Shown: positions 30,682 through 40,681 of the stretch, in pieces
Layout of the letters: every line of letters starts with the position of its first letter
Position numbering within the stretch: position 1 is the stretch's first letter
NCBI GenBank assembly: GCA_036927565.1
Contig: JAYESD010000004.1
Location: forward strand, 167,373,697 to 167,437,696
Direction of reading: 5' to 3'
DNA from: Tuctoria greenei
Lineage: Eukaryota > Streptophyta > Magnoliopsida > Poales > Poaceae
Length of the DNA stretch: 64,000 nucleotides
Translations under genes and position numbers: made by a program
The notes under the pieces: model-generated
What the model was told of the DNA's origin: nothing
Database searches by the model: none
Seen by the model: only the letters and a program-made list of their open reading frames with translations

Positions 30682-31380
30682 CTCAAGTGACGACGGCGAA
30701 GATGAGAGCGCGGGACAAAGATGTCGGGCGCACGAGATGGCGACACAAAGAACGACGCGGCCGGGCGAACCCTAGCGGTGAAGAGGAATGCTACGACTGG
30801 GCGCATGGAGTGGCGGGCGATGAGCGGTGGCGTAGGGCGGCGGCGGTCGTGCAGCGGAAGTGAAGGGTCGCGGCAGTGAAGGGCGGCGGCAGTGAAGGGG
30901 CAGCAGTGCTGAGCGTCGGCGGCTCTGAAGGTGGCGGCAGCCGGAGGGCGGCGGCAGGGCGAAGGCACGGAGCGGCGGCAGTGGAGAGTAGGGCACGGAG
31001 CGGCGGCGTCGGGAGAGAGAAAGGAAAAAGTGAGGGGAGACAAAGGGGCGTGCTAAATAGGTGGGGCCCGAACCCTAGCTCAAATTTTAACATCGGATGA
31101 TCCGACGTTAGATGAGAGGTGCATCGGTCGAATGGTACAGTAAGGGTATTCCAGAGGCACCTTCAGCATTGGATGATCCGACATGGAAACGATTATCATC
31201 GGTTGAATTTGGCACAACCCCAGAAATGTGAACATCGGATGCTCCGATGTTCTCAGAATGAACTCATCGGCTGATTTGACTTTCTGACTGAGCTGACCCT
31301 TGTACTTAATCACAAACTGATCCGATGATGCTTCTGGCCTAAGCATCGGATAATTCGATGACTACAAAACAACAGCATCC
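30682..31380 (-). promoter_or_regulatory. Copia-B aORF promoter-like region
   Basis: Minus-sense order: LTR-type dyads (31091-31360), then a TATA-like CTATTTAGCA (31051-31060), then a CT-rich and GCC-rich leader to the ATG at 30681. Dyads include CATCGGATGATCCGACG at 31091, CATTGGATGATCCGACATG at 31167, CATCGGATGCTCCGATG at 31233-31249 (7-bp perfect arms) and CATCGGATAATTCGATG at 31344-31360, plus half-sites near 31122, 31198, 31264 and 31317. These are the motif of this element's LTR, not the motif of Copia-C. Promoter function is inferred from layout. Confidence 0.65.
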
Positions 31381-31976
31381 CATATATGTCCTTTGACTTA
31401 AACACACAAAGAGAAACACAAGTCTTAGGACTTTTTGGGCAACCCCTTACCCCTCAAAAGGATTATAACACTAGTTGCCAATAACTTGGCTAAGCCCTAA
31501 AGCAAATAGAACACCAGAAAAATCAAGGAAGAAATCCAAATAAAATGTGAGGCCCATGCTTTGTGAGCTAGAGGATGAAGACTTCTATATCTTTAAAGCA
31601 TGTTCCTTTAGGCACTAACGCATCTAACACTTTGTTCTTTCCACATCATATGAGTTGAGATATTGCATTTCAAACAAGTCTCTTTCTCATGAAGTGGGTT
31701 CCCCTTTGTGACAATCTACCGTATGCAATGCCAAATAATTTTTAATGTAGGAAATTAAACGTGAGTGCAAGTCTATATGGCAGGCATCATGCAAGACATA
31801 AATTAAATCTATCTTGCCAAATTTGAACCTTTCAAAGGCTTCTTCAGGGAGAGCCACTCTCCAAGTCTTGGGGAAACCGAAAAGAACCTCCATCCCAAGC
31901 TAACCCTTGCTCGCACCTATCCTTTGAAAGTTAGACAAAACCTATATGTAATGCATTCTTACATGACCATGGCAAC
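31381..31976 (-). other. Copia-B spacer after pol
   Basis: About 600 bp of AT-rich DNA between the pol stop and the dyad array. I see no coding frame, repeat or RNA gene in it. Confidence 0.6.
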
Positions 31977-33644
31977 TTACATGACGTTCGATGCATCTAG
32001 CACATTTAGTTCATTCCTTAGTCTAGAAAAGGTTTTCTCATCAAGTGGTTTAGTAAAGATATCCGCCAAATGTTCTTCGGACCTAACACCTCGCAAGGAG
32101 ATGTCTCCCTTAGCTTCATGGTCCCGCAAGAAATGATGGCAAATATCAATGTGCTTAGTGCGGGAGCGTTGAATGGGGTTTTTAGCAATATTAACCGCAC
32201 TTTCATTGTCACAAAGGAGAGGCACACAACCAAGTTTAACACCAAAGTCCAAAAGGGTTTGCTTCATATAAAGGATTTGGGCACAACATGCATCGGCCGC
32301 TATATACTCCGCTTCCGCAGTGGACAAAGCAACGGAGTTTTGCTTCTTGCTAGACCAAGATACTAGGGAACACCCAAGCAAGTGGCACCCTCCGGAGGTA
32401 CTCTTGCGATCCACACGGCATCCAGCAAAGTCCAAATCCGAGTGACCCAAGAGATGGAATTTAGCACCTTTGGGGTACCACAGGCCTACACTTAGGTTAT
32501 GCTTGAGATACCGAAGTATCCTAAAGACCGCCTTCCGATGCAATTCTTTAGGTGCCGCTTGAAAGCGAGCACATAGGCATACAATAAACATGATATCGGG
32601 CCTAGATGCGGTAAGATAAAGCAAGGAACCAATCATGGAACGGTAATTAGATTTGTGAACAGGTTTATCATCCTTATGCGCGTCGAGATGACAATTTGTT
32701 GCCATTGGAGTACTTCTTGAGCTACAATATCCCATCTCAAATTTCTTCAAGAGGTCCTTGGTATATTTTTCTTGATAGATGAAGGTCCCCTCTCGAAGTT
32801 GCTTGATTTGAAATCCAAGGAAGAAGTTGAGCTCTCCAATCATCGACATCTCGAATTCCCTAGACATCATTTTGCCAAACTCATGGCTAAGAGCTTCGTT
32901 AGTTGAACCAAAAATAATATCATCAACATAATTTGACAAACAAATAGTTCTACATTGATGTCTTTGGTGAAGAGTGTAGTGTCCACCCCCCCCCCCAATC
33001 TTGAATCCTTGCATGATCAAGAAATTTCGTAGTCGTTCATACCACGCTCTAGGTGCTTGCTTGAGCCCGTAGAGCGCCTTGTGCAACCTATACACATTAT
33101 TATGATTCCTCGGATCTTCAAACTCGGGAGGTTGTTCAACATAGACAAGCTCGTTAATATAACCATTAAGAAAGGCACTTTTCACATCCATTTGATAAAG
33201 CTTTATATTATAATGTGATGCAAAAGCAGGAAGTATACAGATGGCTTCTAGTCGAGCGACCAGAGCAAATGTTTCTCCAAAGTCTAGTCCTTCAACTTGC
33301 GAGAAACCCTTGGTCACAAGTCTTGCCTTGTTGCGGATCACAACACCATTCTCGTCTTGTTTGTTGCGGTACACCCACTTTGTTCCGATGACATTCTTGT
33401 CCTTGGGTCGCTCCTCCAGCACCCAAACTTCATTGCGGATGAAGTTGTTGAGTTCTTCTTGCATGGCCATTACCCAATTTGGATCTTGGAGTGCTTCCTC
33501 AATGTGAGTGGGTTCTACACATGAAACAAACGAGTAGTGCTCACAAAACTTAGCGAAATGGCGAGAACATGTACTTACTCCCCTTGACAGACTTCCGATA
33601 ATTTGGTCAATCGGATGCGCCTTGGAGATGCGTCCATGCCTCAT
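31977..33644 (-). CDS. pol: Copia-B reverse transcriptase and RNase H
   Basis: A 555-codon open frame encoding copia RT and RNase H. Motifs: GTKWVYRNKQDENG, VTKGFSQVEGLDFGETFALV (one key D changed to G in the FDETFAP motif), YQMDVKSAFLNGYI, ALYGLKQAPRAWYE, catalytic YVDDIIFGS, then RNase H (RKSTSGGCHLLGC, SWSSKKQNSVALSTAEAEY, LLCDNESA, TKHIDICHHFLRD, LADIFTKPLDEKTF). Between GLKQAPR and YVDD a stretch reads in a foreign frame. A one-base loss near 32930 and an expanded 11-base homopolymer at 32986-32996 appear to offset each other. The ORF therefore stays open but about 20 residues are altered. Start at 33644 is just the first Met. Confidence 0.85.
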   Translation of the reverse strand: MRHGRISKAHPIDQIIGSLSRGVSTCSRHFAKFCEHYSFVSCVEPTHIEEALQDPNWVMAMQEELNNFIRNEVWVLEERPKDKNVIGTKWVYRNKQDENGVVIRNKARLVTKGFSQVEGLDFGETFALVARLEAICILPAFASHYNIKLYQMDVKSAFLNGYINELVYVEQPPEFEDPRNHNNVYRLHKALYGLKQAPRAWYERLRNFLIMQGFKIGGGGGHYTLHQRHQCRTICLSNYVDDIIFGSTNEALSHEFGKMMSREFEMSMIGELNFFLGFQIKQLREGTFIYQEKYTKDLLKKFEMGYCSSRSTPMATNCHLDAHKDDKPVHKSNYRSMIGSLLYLTASRPDIMFIVCLCARFQAAPKELHRKAVFRILRYLKHNLSVGLWYPKGAKFHLLGHSDLDFAGCRVDRKSTSGGCHLLGCSLVSWSSKKQNSVALSTAEAEYIAADACCAQILYMKQTLLDFGVKLGCVPLLCDNESAVNIAKNPIQRSRTKHIDICHHFLRDHEAKGDISLRGVRSEEHLADIFTKPLDEKTFSRLRNELNVLDASNVM

Positions 33645-35218
33645 AAGTGATTGTGAAGCACTTGGCCGTGGTGATGGGTGTAGCTCTTCTTGTGGTTTGA
33701 CTTGATCATGGACTTTTTCTTCTTCTTGATGTTGTGTGGTTGTGAATCTTGTGTCGGCAATGGATCATCCTTTTCTTCTTCATCAACTTGAGGTGCCATA
33801 GATGTGTTGATGTTGGAACTCGAAGCTCCCACTTAATCATGGCTCTCCTCAACTTTAGGCTTGATGTCTCCAATGGTCATGTTCTTCATAGCTTCTCGTA
33901 GAGGCTCATCATCTATTTCATCATGACCAAAACTCTCCTCTTGGGAGCCATTAGTTTCATCAAACTCAAAATCACAACTTTCCTCAACTAAACTGGAGGT
34001 TTGGTTGAATACTCGATATGCTTTCGAGTTTGATGCATAACCAAGAAAGATACCAACATCACATCTTCTTTCGAACTTACCGAGCCTTTTCTTGCGGTAG
34101 ATTTAGCACTTGCACCCAAAGACTCAGAAATAGGAGATGTTGGGCTTTCTCCCAATGAGAAGTTCGTACGGAGTCTTTTGAAGTAGTCGATGTAGATAGA
34201 CCCGATTTGCGGCATGGCATGCCGCGTTGATTGCTTCGGCCCAAAACTTCTCGGACGTGCCATAGTCATCAAGCATTGCTCGAGTGATGAGAGTCTTGTT
34301 CTTCCTTTCAACGACACCATTTTGTTGAGGAGTGTATGTGGCTGAAAATTCATGCTTCATGCCTTCACGATCACACCACTCCCCAATGTTGTAGTTCTTG
34401 AATTTGGTGTCGTTGTCACTCCAGACCTTGATGATGGGAAGTTGAAATTCCCTTTGAGCACTTTTAGAGAAGGTCTTGAACACTTCCGGAGTTTCACTCT
34501 TGTCACCTAGAAACAAAGTCCAAGCATAGCGAGAGTAGTCATCAACTATAACAAGACAATAGAGATTACCACCAAGACTTTGATATGTGGACGGTCCAGA
34601 GAGGTCCATGTGGAGCAACTCAAGTGGCTTGGAGGTTGACACCATTGTCTTCATCGGGTGGTGTGAAGCAACTTGTTTCCCGGCTTGACAAGCGCTACAA
34701 AGCTTGTTCTTTTCAAATGTGACATCCTTCACGCCAGTCACCATCCCGAGCTTGAATGACTTCTTGAGCTTGCTCATTCCAATGTAAGCTATGCGTTGAT
34801 GCCATAGCCAACCCAAACTTGTCTTGGTGAAAAGACAAGTGGTCAAGCTAGCATCCTTGTCGGAGAAGTCTACTAAGTAGAGATGTCCATGCCGAAACCC
34901 TTTGAAGATTAGTTCTTTGCTTGTTTCACTAGTCACAACAACATCATTCTTGCTAAAGGTGCACGTTAGTCCAAGATCACATAATTGTGCAATAGAAAGC
35001 AAATTGAAACTAAGTGACTTAACATACAATACATTGGAAATAGATAAATCATTTGAAATTGCAATCTTACCCAACCCAATTACCTTCCCCTTAGAGTTAT
35101 CACCAAAGGTGACTTGTTCATGATTGTCGGGGTTCTCTATGGAGGTGAACATTACATCGTTGCCGGTCATGTGTTGAGTCCACCCGCTATCATGCTTTCC
35201 TCCGGCTTTGTAGTTCAC
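33645..35218 (-). pseudogene. pol: Copia-B protease and integrase
   Basis: Minus-strand order from 35218: protease site KHDSGWTQHMTG (D-S-G kept, though the residues before it are altered), GAG-pre-integrase region LWHQRIAYIGM (the second zinc-binding His is replaced by Tyr), CSACQAGK, then integrase core with HMDLSGP, VWSDNDTKF and PQQNGVVERKNKTL, and LLQKTPYELLIGRKPN. The long open frame ends at 34124; further stops and frame changes fill 33850-34124. The acidic linker to RT lies at 33641-33990. The altered zinc finger and breaks make it non-functional. Confidence 0.87.
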
Positions 35219-35253
35219 CTACACACATGAATTCAATTTTTGATTTTAGGCAC

Positions 35254-37351
35254 TCAAGCCAACTTAGGTCCTTGTATGTGCGATACAAGTGTTTTTGGGA
35301 CCCAAAGTTGCATGGGAATCTTCCCCTTCATGCCCTTCATGTCCTTGGCAATGAACCTTGCCTTCACCTTGCCATCTACTTTACTCAAGAGATAATAGTG
35401 ATCATTAAAGGTAGACTTGTAGTTAGTAGGCAATTTTGGAGAACGCCGGTTAGGAAGAGGACACTCCCTTGTATTGTGACCGGTGACCTCGCAATGTTGG
35501 CAATAAGAACCAACTTCCTTGATGAAGCTCGTTTTAAGCTCTGGTGAGGGCACCTTTCCTTTCTTAGGCACCAGGAAGGATACAAGTCCTCTCTTGTTGA
35601 AGGCCCTTGCTTGTTGGCAGAGGATTTCTTTGTGCTTGACTTCTCCCTTAGATAGTCTTGCCACACTAGTGCGGAGACTTTCAATTTCATCCAACAAATC
35701 CTTCTCCCTAGCATTCTCTTTCAAAGGCAAAGACTTATGCAAGACATTAGTGGCATGAGAAACAATAGATACCTTATCATTAAGGGTTTCTTTCTTTATA
35801 GTTTTCAATTTTTGATCAAGGACTTCATAAGCAAGGTTAAGTACTTGATGTTCTTGGATTAACTCATTTTGCTTTCCCAAGAGTGCTTGGTGTGCTAAGT
35901 CAAGCTCATGATGATCTAGCTTGATTTGAGCCTTATCCTCCTCAACTTGCTTGACATGTGATTTGAGCGTGTCATGCTCCTTAAGTATGCTTTCATACTT
36001 GTCAAGCAAATCGAGGTTAGCACTCTTGAGCTTAGCACGAGCTTCTTCAAGAGCCTTGACCTTACTCTTTTCCCTTTTAATGATAGTGTGGTATTCATTT
36101 ATCAATGAAGCTAAGTCATCGGGGGAAAGCTCATCATCGCTAGAGTCATAACGTACCTTGGTGTTACCTTTTGCCATGAGGCACATGGGAGGTGGACAAA
36201 GAGATGAATCATCATTGTTGGCAATGGCAAGGCCGGCCAAGCTCTCTTCTTCAACTTCACTCTCTTCATCACTAGATTCTTCGTCGGTGATCCATTCATT
36301 TGCCTCACACATGAACACCTTTTGTGGACCTTTTCTCTTCATTGGGAAGAGTTTTGCCTTTGTCATGCTTCTTCTTCCCAAAGAATCTTGGTTTGGGCTT
36401 GACCTCTTCTTCATCATCCTCACTATCCTCAAGCTTGTGATGCTTGCCCTTGTGGTTCTCTCTCCTTTTGTCCGGTTTTGGACAATCATAGGATATGTGG
36501 CCTTGATCACCACAATTATAGCAATTCTTGTTGTCATCTCTCCTTGGTAGAAATGCTTTCTTTTTGGGATCAAAGGTGTATCTCTTCTTGGCAATCTTGG
36601 AGTTCAAGCGAGAGAATTTTCTCATCATCAATGCAAGCTCATCATCGTCATCTTCACTTGATGATTGCTCTTCTTCACTTGAGCTAGGCTCAACCACTTT
36701 CTTTTTCTTGAGATTTGTTTTCTTGGTGGAAGCCTTTAGAGCAATTGTCTTTGAAGATGATTCCTCCATCATCCCAAGAACACTCATCTCATGAGCGTGA
36801 ATCTCTCCAATAAGTTCAAAAACTTCAATGTGATCAAGAGATACCTTTTGAAGCATGGAGTTGATTATGTTGTACTTTGGCTTAGGAAGGAGCATAAGAA
36901 TCTTGCGGTTGATGAGTCCCTTGCCAAGAGAAGCAATATCAAGAGCATTAATTTCCTCAATGAGAACATTTAAGTGAGAAAACATTTCATTGACATTTTC
37001 ATGAGGTAGCATTTTGAACTCATCATATTTGGCCTTAAGCATATGATACTTTAGTTCTTTAACACAAGAAGAACCCTCATGAATTTCAATCAAGCAGGCC
37101 CAATTTTCACAAGCCTTTTCTTTGCTAGCAATCCTAGCAAACACATCTTGACTGATGTATTCGTAAATAGCATTTCTAGCTTTTGCATCCCACTTGACTT
37201 GATCACCTATATAGTTACGCTCACCAAACCCTGCATGGGTCGCTTCCCATACCTCGAGAGCAATAGCCTCTAGATAAGCACGCATGCGTGCTTTCCAATA
37301 GGCAAAGTTCTTGCCCTCGAAGATGGGAACCGAACCCCCAATCTTGACCAT
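35254..37351 (-). pseudogene. gag: Copia-B gag with two zinc knuckles
   Basis: Starts at ATG 37351 (MVKIGGSVPIFEGKNFAYWK), a copia capsid domain (YWKARMRAYLEAIALEVWEA, VNEMFSHLNVLIEEINALD). The first CCHC knuckle is CYNCGDQGHISYDC, near 36530-36490. A frameshift near 36350 moves the reading into the frame closing at 35254. That part has an acidic linker, a long heptad-rich coiled coil (KSKVKALEEARAKLKSANLD region, roughly 36090-35690) and a second CCHC motif, CQHCEVTGHNTREC, near 35490. Two knuckles separated by a coiled coil distinguish it from Copia-C, where I see only the first. Confidence 0.88.
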
Positions 37352-37397
37352 TTTAGCTCTCTAGCAGTGAAGCTAGAATGATCCAATGAGCAACCTT

Positions 37398-37409
37398 GCT
37401 CTGATACCA
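37398..37409 (-). other. Copia-B primer-binding site
   Basis: On the minus strand TGGTATCAGAGC, two bases after the LTR end, matching plant initiator-Met tRNA. Confidence 0.9.
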
Positions 37410-37411
37410 AT

Positions 37412-38874
37412 TGTAAGGATCGAATGCCCAAGAGGGGGGTGAATTGGGCTTCTTTTCAAAAATTAAAGCAATAAAAACTTAACTACTAAAAGCCCAATTC
37501 CCTATGCAAACAACCTATGCATTCAAGTGAATAGTAATTTTGCGGTATATGAAATGCATAAGTGTAACGGGAAAGAAAGAGTGTGCAAACTCCTGAGGAG
37601 ACACGAAGACACGGATATTTATATCGTGGTTTGGCAAGATCATCAATTCCTTCCTACATCCACGTTGTGGCACCCACCAAAGGGTATAGCCACTCCCAAG
37701 TCACCGAGACCAGGGATCTTCACTAAAAGTCTCCGTTCGCCAACCCCGGCAAGGTGGAGCTCAAGCCTTGTACAAGTTTGATCCTCCAGGCTTCCACAAC
37801 CGTCTTAGCAAGCTCCGGAAGGCTATCTCCAATCCCCAACTGTTACACGGTGAATGCAACAACCAAGAGACACTTCCTTACAGCTCTCACTAGACTAGAG
37901 ACTCCAATCACCAAGAATGGAAGCACACAAGCATCATCTCTAGCAAGTTCTAGCCTATCTCTTGGTGTACAAGTGGTGTAAATGATATGGAAGTGGTTTC
38001 TCAATGTCTTGAATGCTTGGTAATGTGTAGAGTAGCTCTGGGCATCAAGACTTGTCGAAAAGACTGGTTGAAGGGGTATAAATAGCCAGTTTCCACGAAA
38101 TAGCCGTTGGAAAAGTAGGCTGACATCACTGTTCTGCAAACAGCGGATGATCCGATGTTCTCCCTTCAGTTGTCATCGATCGAATACAAATTAGCTGATG
38201 TCACTGTGTCAGATATGACGGTTGATCGACCGATGTAACACTTGCCTCATCATCGGATGATCTGGTGACACTTGATCCAGAATGGTCCAGAAATAATGCT
38301 TACTCGAATGATTGACCGATGTGTCATAATTGTACATCGGATGATCCGGTGTTACACTTGGTCCAGGGAAATTGCTTACTGGAATGATCGACCGATGTAA
38401 CACTTGCTTCATCATCGGATGATCTGGTGTATACTTAAGACTGAGGTCTTCTTCTGTTCAGAGCCAACTCGACCGATGTAGTGTTTTCTGGATACATTAG
38501 TTGATACCGTGAGTTGATTTTGTCTGCTTCGAGTTGTTCTAAGTGATTCTTTTGAATTTGTTCGAGTGACCTCTTAGACATTGGTTTGAAATGTTCTTCT
38601 GATGATGACCAAGTCTTGAGTGCTGTCAATTTTGATGGAATAATTTTGACATATGTGCTTTTTATTTTAGTCTTCACAAAAATCGATTGACCTCGTAAAA
38701 TAATTTGTTGAGGGGTCTCCAATTGTATCCAATGAGCAGTAGATGATATACATATAGAGTTCATTAAGTGTGATGAGTGATATGAGAGATCTTGCATCCA
38801 CAAACTCATTAGTAATATCCAACGGTTGTCATTAATCACCGAAACAATACCTCATGGGGGCCTAGATGCTTTCA
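37412..38874 (-). repeat. Copia-B 5' LTR (right copy)
   Basis: 1463 bp, TGTAAGGATC to GCTTTCA, matching 9638-11101. The dyad array is at about 38145-38500 and the TATA-like CTATTTATAC (minus) near 38082. It is followed by the CATTA duplication (38875-38879). Confidence 0.95.
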
Positions 38875-38879
38875 CATTA

Positions 38880-40676
38880 CAGAATTGTTAATGAATGGGA
38901 ACGCATTCCAATGGACTCAAGCTTGCAAAAAAAGTTTTGAGGAGCTAAACAAGAGGTTAACCATCGCACCTGTGTTGGTATTGCCAGATGTGAGCAAAAG
39001 CTATGATATTTATTGCGATGCTTCAAGACAAGGACTTGGATGTGTACTTTTGCAAGGATGCCAAGTGGTAGCTTATGCATCGAGGAAATTGAAGAAACAT
39101 GACTAGAATTATCATACGCATGATCTCGAACTTGCAGCCGTAGTGCATGCTTTGAAGATTTGGATAAATTACATTCTTGGTCATAGCTGTGAGATTTATA
39201 CGAACCACAAGAGTCTCAAGTACATATTCACACAAACAGACATGAACTTGAGGCAACGAAGATGGTTGGATCTCATCAAGGATTATGATGTGGGAATCAA
39301 CTATCACCCGGGGAAGGCTAATGTAGTGGCCAATGCTTTGAGTCGGAAAGGAGTAAGCCACCAACTCACAGTTCGAGAGTTGCCATCTGTGCTATGCAAA
39401 GAGTTTGAACAGTTGAATCTTGGATTTGTGAATGAAATGGGAATAATGGAGTTAAATCCGACTTTGGAACAAGAAATTCGAGAAGGTCAAACAAAGGATG
39501 AGGAAATCTAGGAAATCAAGGAAAGGATCCAAGAAGAGAGAGAATGGAGGTTTGATGAAGATGACCATGGTACACTATGGCTTGGAAAATGGATTGTCGT
39601 CCCTAATGTGAAGCATCTCCAATAGACGACATTGAAGGAGGCACGTGACTCACCTTACTCAATTCATCCCGGTTGTACGAATATGTACAAGGACTTGAAA
39701 ACGTGATATTAGTGGGATAGGATGAAAAAGGACATAGTTGAATATGTTGCTTTGTGTGATGTGTGCCAACGAGTCAAAGCTGAACATCAAAGGCTAGTTG
39801 GATTATTGTAGTCATTGAAGATTCCGGAATGGAAGTGAGAAGAAATTGGTATGGACTTCATAGTTTGATTACCGTGGTCCCAGTCCGGCTATGACTCGAT
39901 ATGGGTTATTGTGGATCGGTTAACGAAATGAGCTCATTTCATTCTTCTGAGGACCACATATACAACATCAAAGCTCGCAGAGCTGTATATGAGCACATTG
40001 TATGTCGGCATGGAGTTCCAAAGAGGATAGTCTTTGAACGAGGTTCTCAATTTACCTCTAGGTTCTGGGATAAATTGCATGAAGCTATGAGTTCAAGGTT
40101 AAATTTCAGCTCAGCATATCACCCGCAAAGGATGGACAAACCGAGAGGACAAATCAAATATTCGAAGATATGTTGAGAGCTTGTGCCTTGAAGCATGGAC
40201 GCAGCTGGTACAAGAGCTTGCCATATGCTGAATTCTCATACAACAACAGTTATCAAGCAAGCTCGAAGATATTGCCATATGAAGCACTATATGCAAGGAA
40301 GTGTAGGACACCCTTGTTTTGGGATGAGACAGAAGAGAACCAAGTGTTTGGGACTGATGTGTTACAAGAAGCTAAAAAGCAAGTTCAGTTAATCCACGAA
40401 AACCTAAGGGCTGCTCAATCAAGACAAAAAGGCTATGCGGATAATAGGCGAAGAAACTTAGTCTTTGAGGTGGGAGACTTCGTATATCTCAATGTATCAC
40501 CTATGTGAGGTCATAAGCAGTTTAATGTCAAGGAAAGTTAGCACCTCGCTATATTGGACCATTAAAGATTTTGGGCAAATGGGGAGAAGTGGTATATATG
40601 TTGGAGATGCCAGCACATCTTTCTGATGTTCATGATGTGTTCCATGTTTCGCAGCTCAAGAAGTGCTTAAGGGTAC
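38880..40676 (+). pseudogene. pol: Tek-1 pol part 2: RNase H and integrase
   Basis: Resumes after Copia-B with NAFQWTQACKKSFEELNKRL and RNase H (YDIYCDASRQGLGCVLLQ, VVAYASRKLKKH followed by a stop near 39102, EIYTNHKSLKYIFTQ, HPGKANVVANALSRK). Integrase follows with stops near 39510, 39624, 39705, 39837 and 39868. The second catalytic Asp of the SDRGSQF motif reads FERGSQF, and the GQTERTNQ box with the catalytic Glu is scrambled (DKPRGQIK). The C-terminal part 40170-40508 (SLPYAEFSYNNSYQAS, CRTPLFWDE, QSRQKGYADNRR) is clearer. It is cut by Tek-2 at 40677-40681 within LKKCLRVPK, before the chromodomain-like tail. Confidence 0.88.
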
Positions 40677-40681
40677 CGAAA
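40677..40681. repeat. Target-site duplication of Tek-2, left
   Basis: CGAAA before TGTGACACCC, matching CGAAA at 49945-49949. Rejoining the flanks restores the reading VPKEQVPMEELELEADL. Confidence 0.9.

Larger units (their letters stand above)
9638..38874 (-). mobile_element. Copia-B: SIRE/Maximus-type Ty1/copia element with two nested insertions
   Basis: It has two LTRs (9638-11101 and 37412-38874) and a CATTA target duplication. The coding order on the minus strand is gag, protease, integrase, RT/RNase H, spacer, aORF, polypurine tract. Without Tat-1 and Copia-C it would be about 12 kb. Both nested elements sit in the aORF. The LTRs differ by a few percent by eye, so this insertion is older than or similar in age to Tat-1. 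All genes carry at least one break. Confidence 0.93.

Noticed and set aside
30690..31093. Pro/Arg-rich overlapping frames upstream of the Copia-B aORF
   Set aside because: They arise from GCC/CGG-rich leader sequence in several phases at once, with no domain. Treated as untranslated leader.
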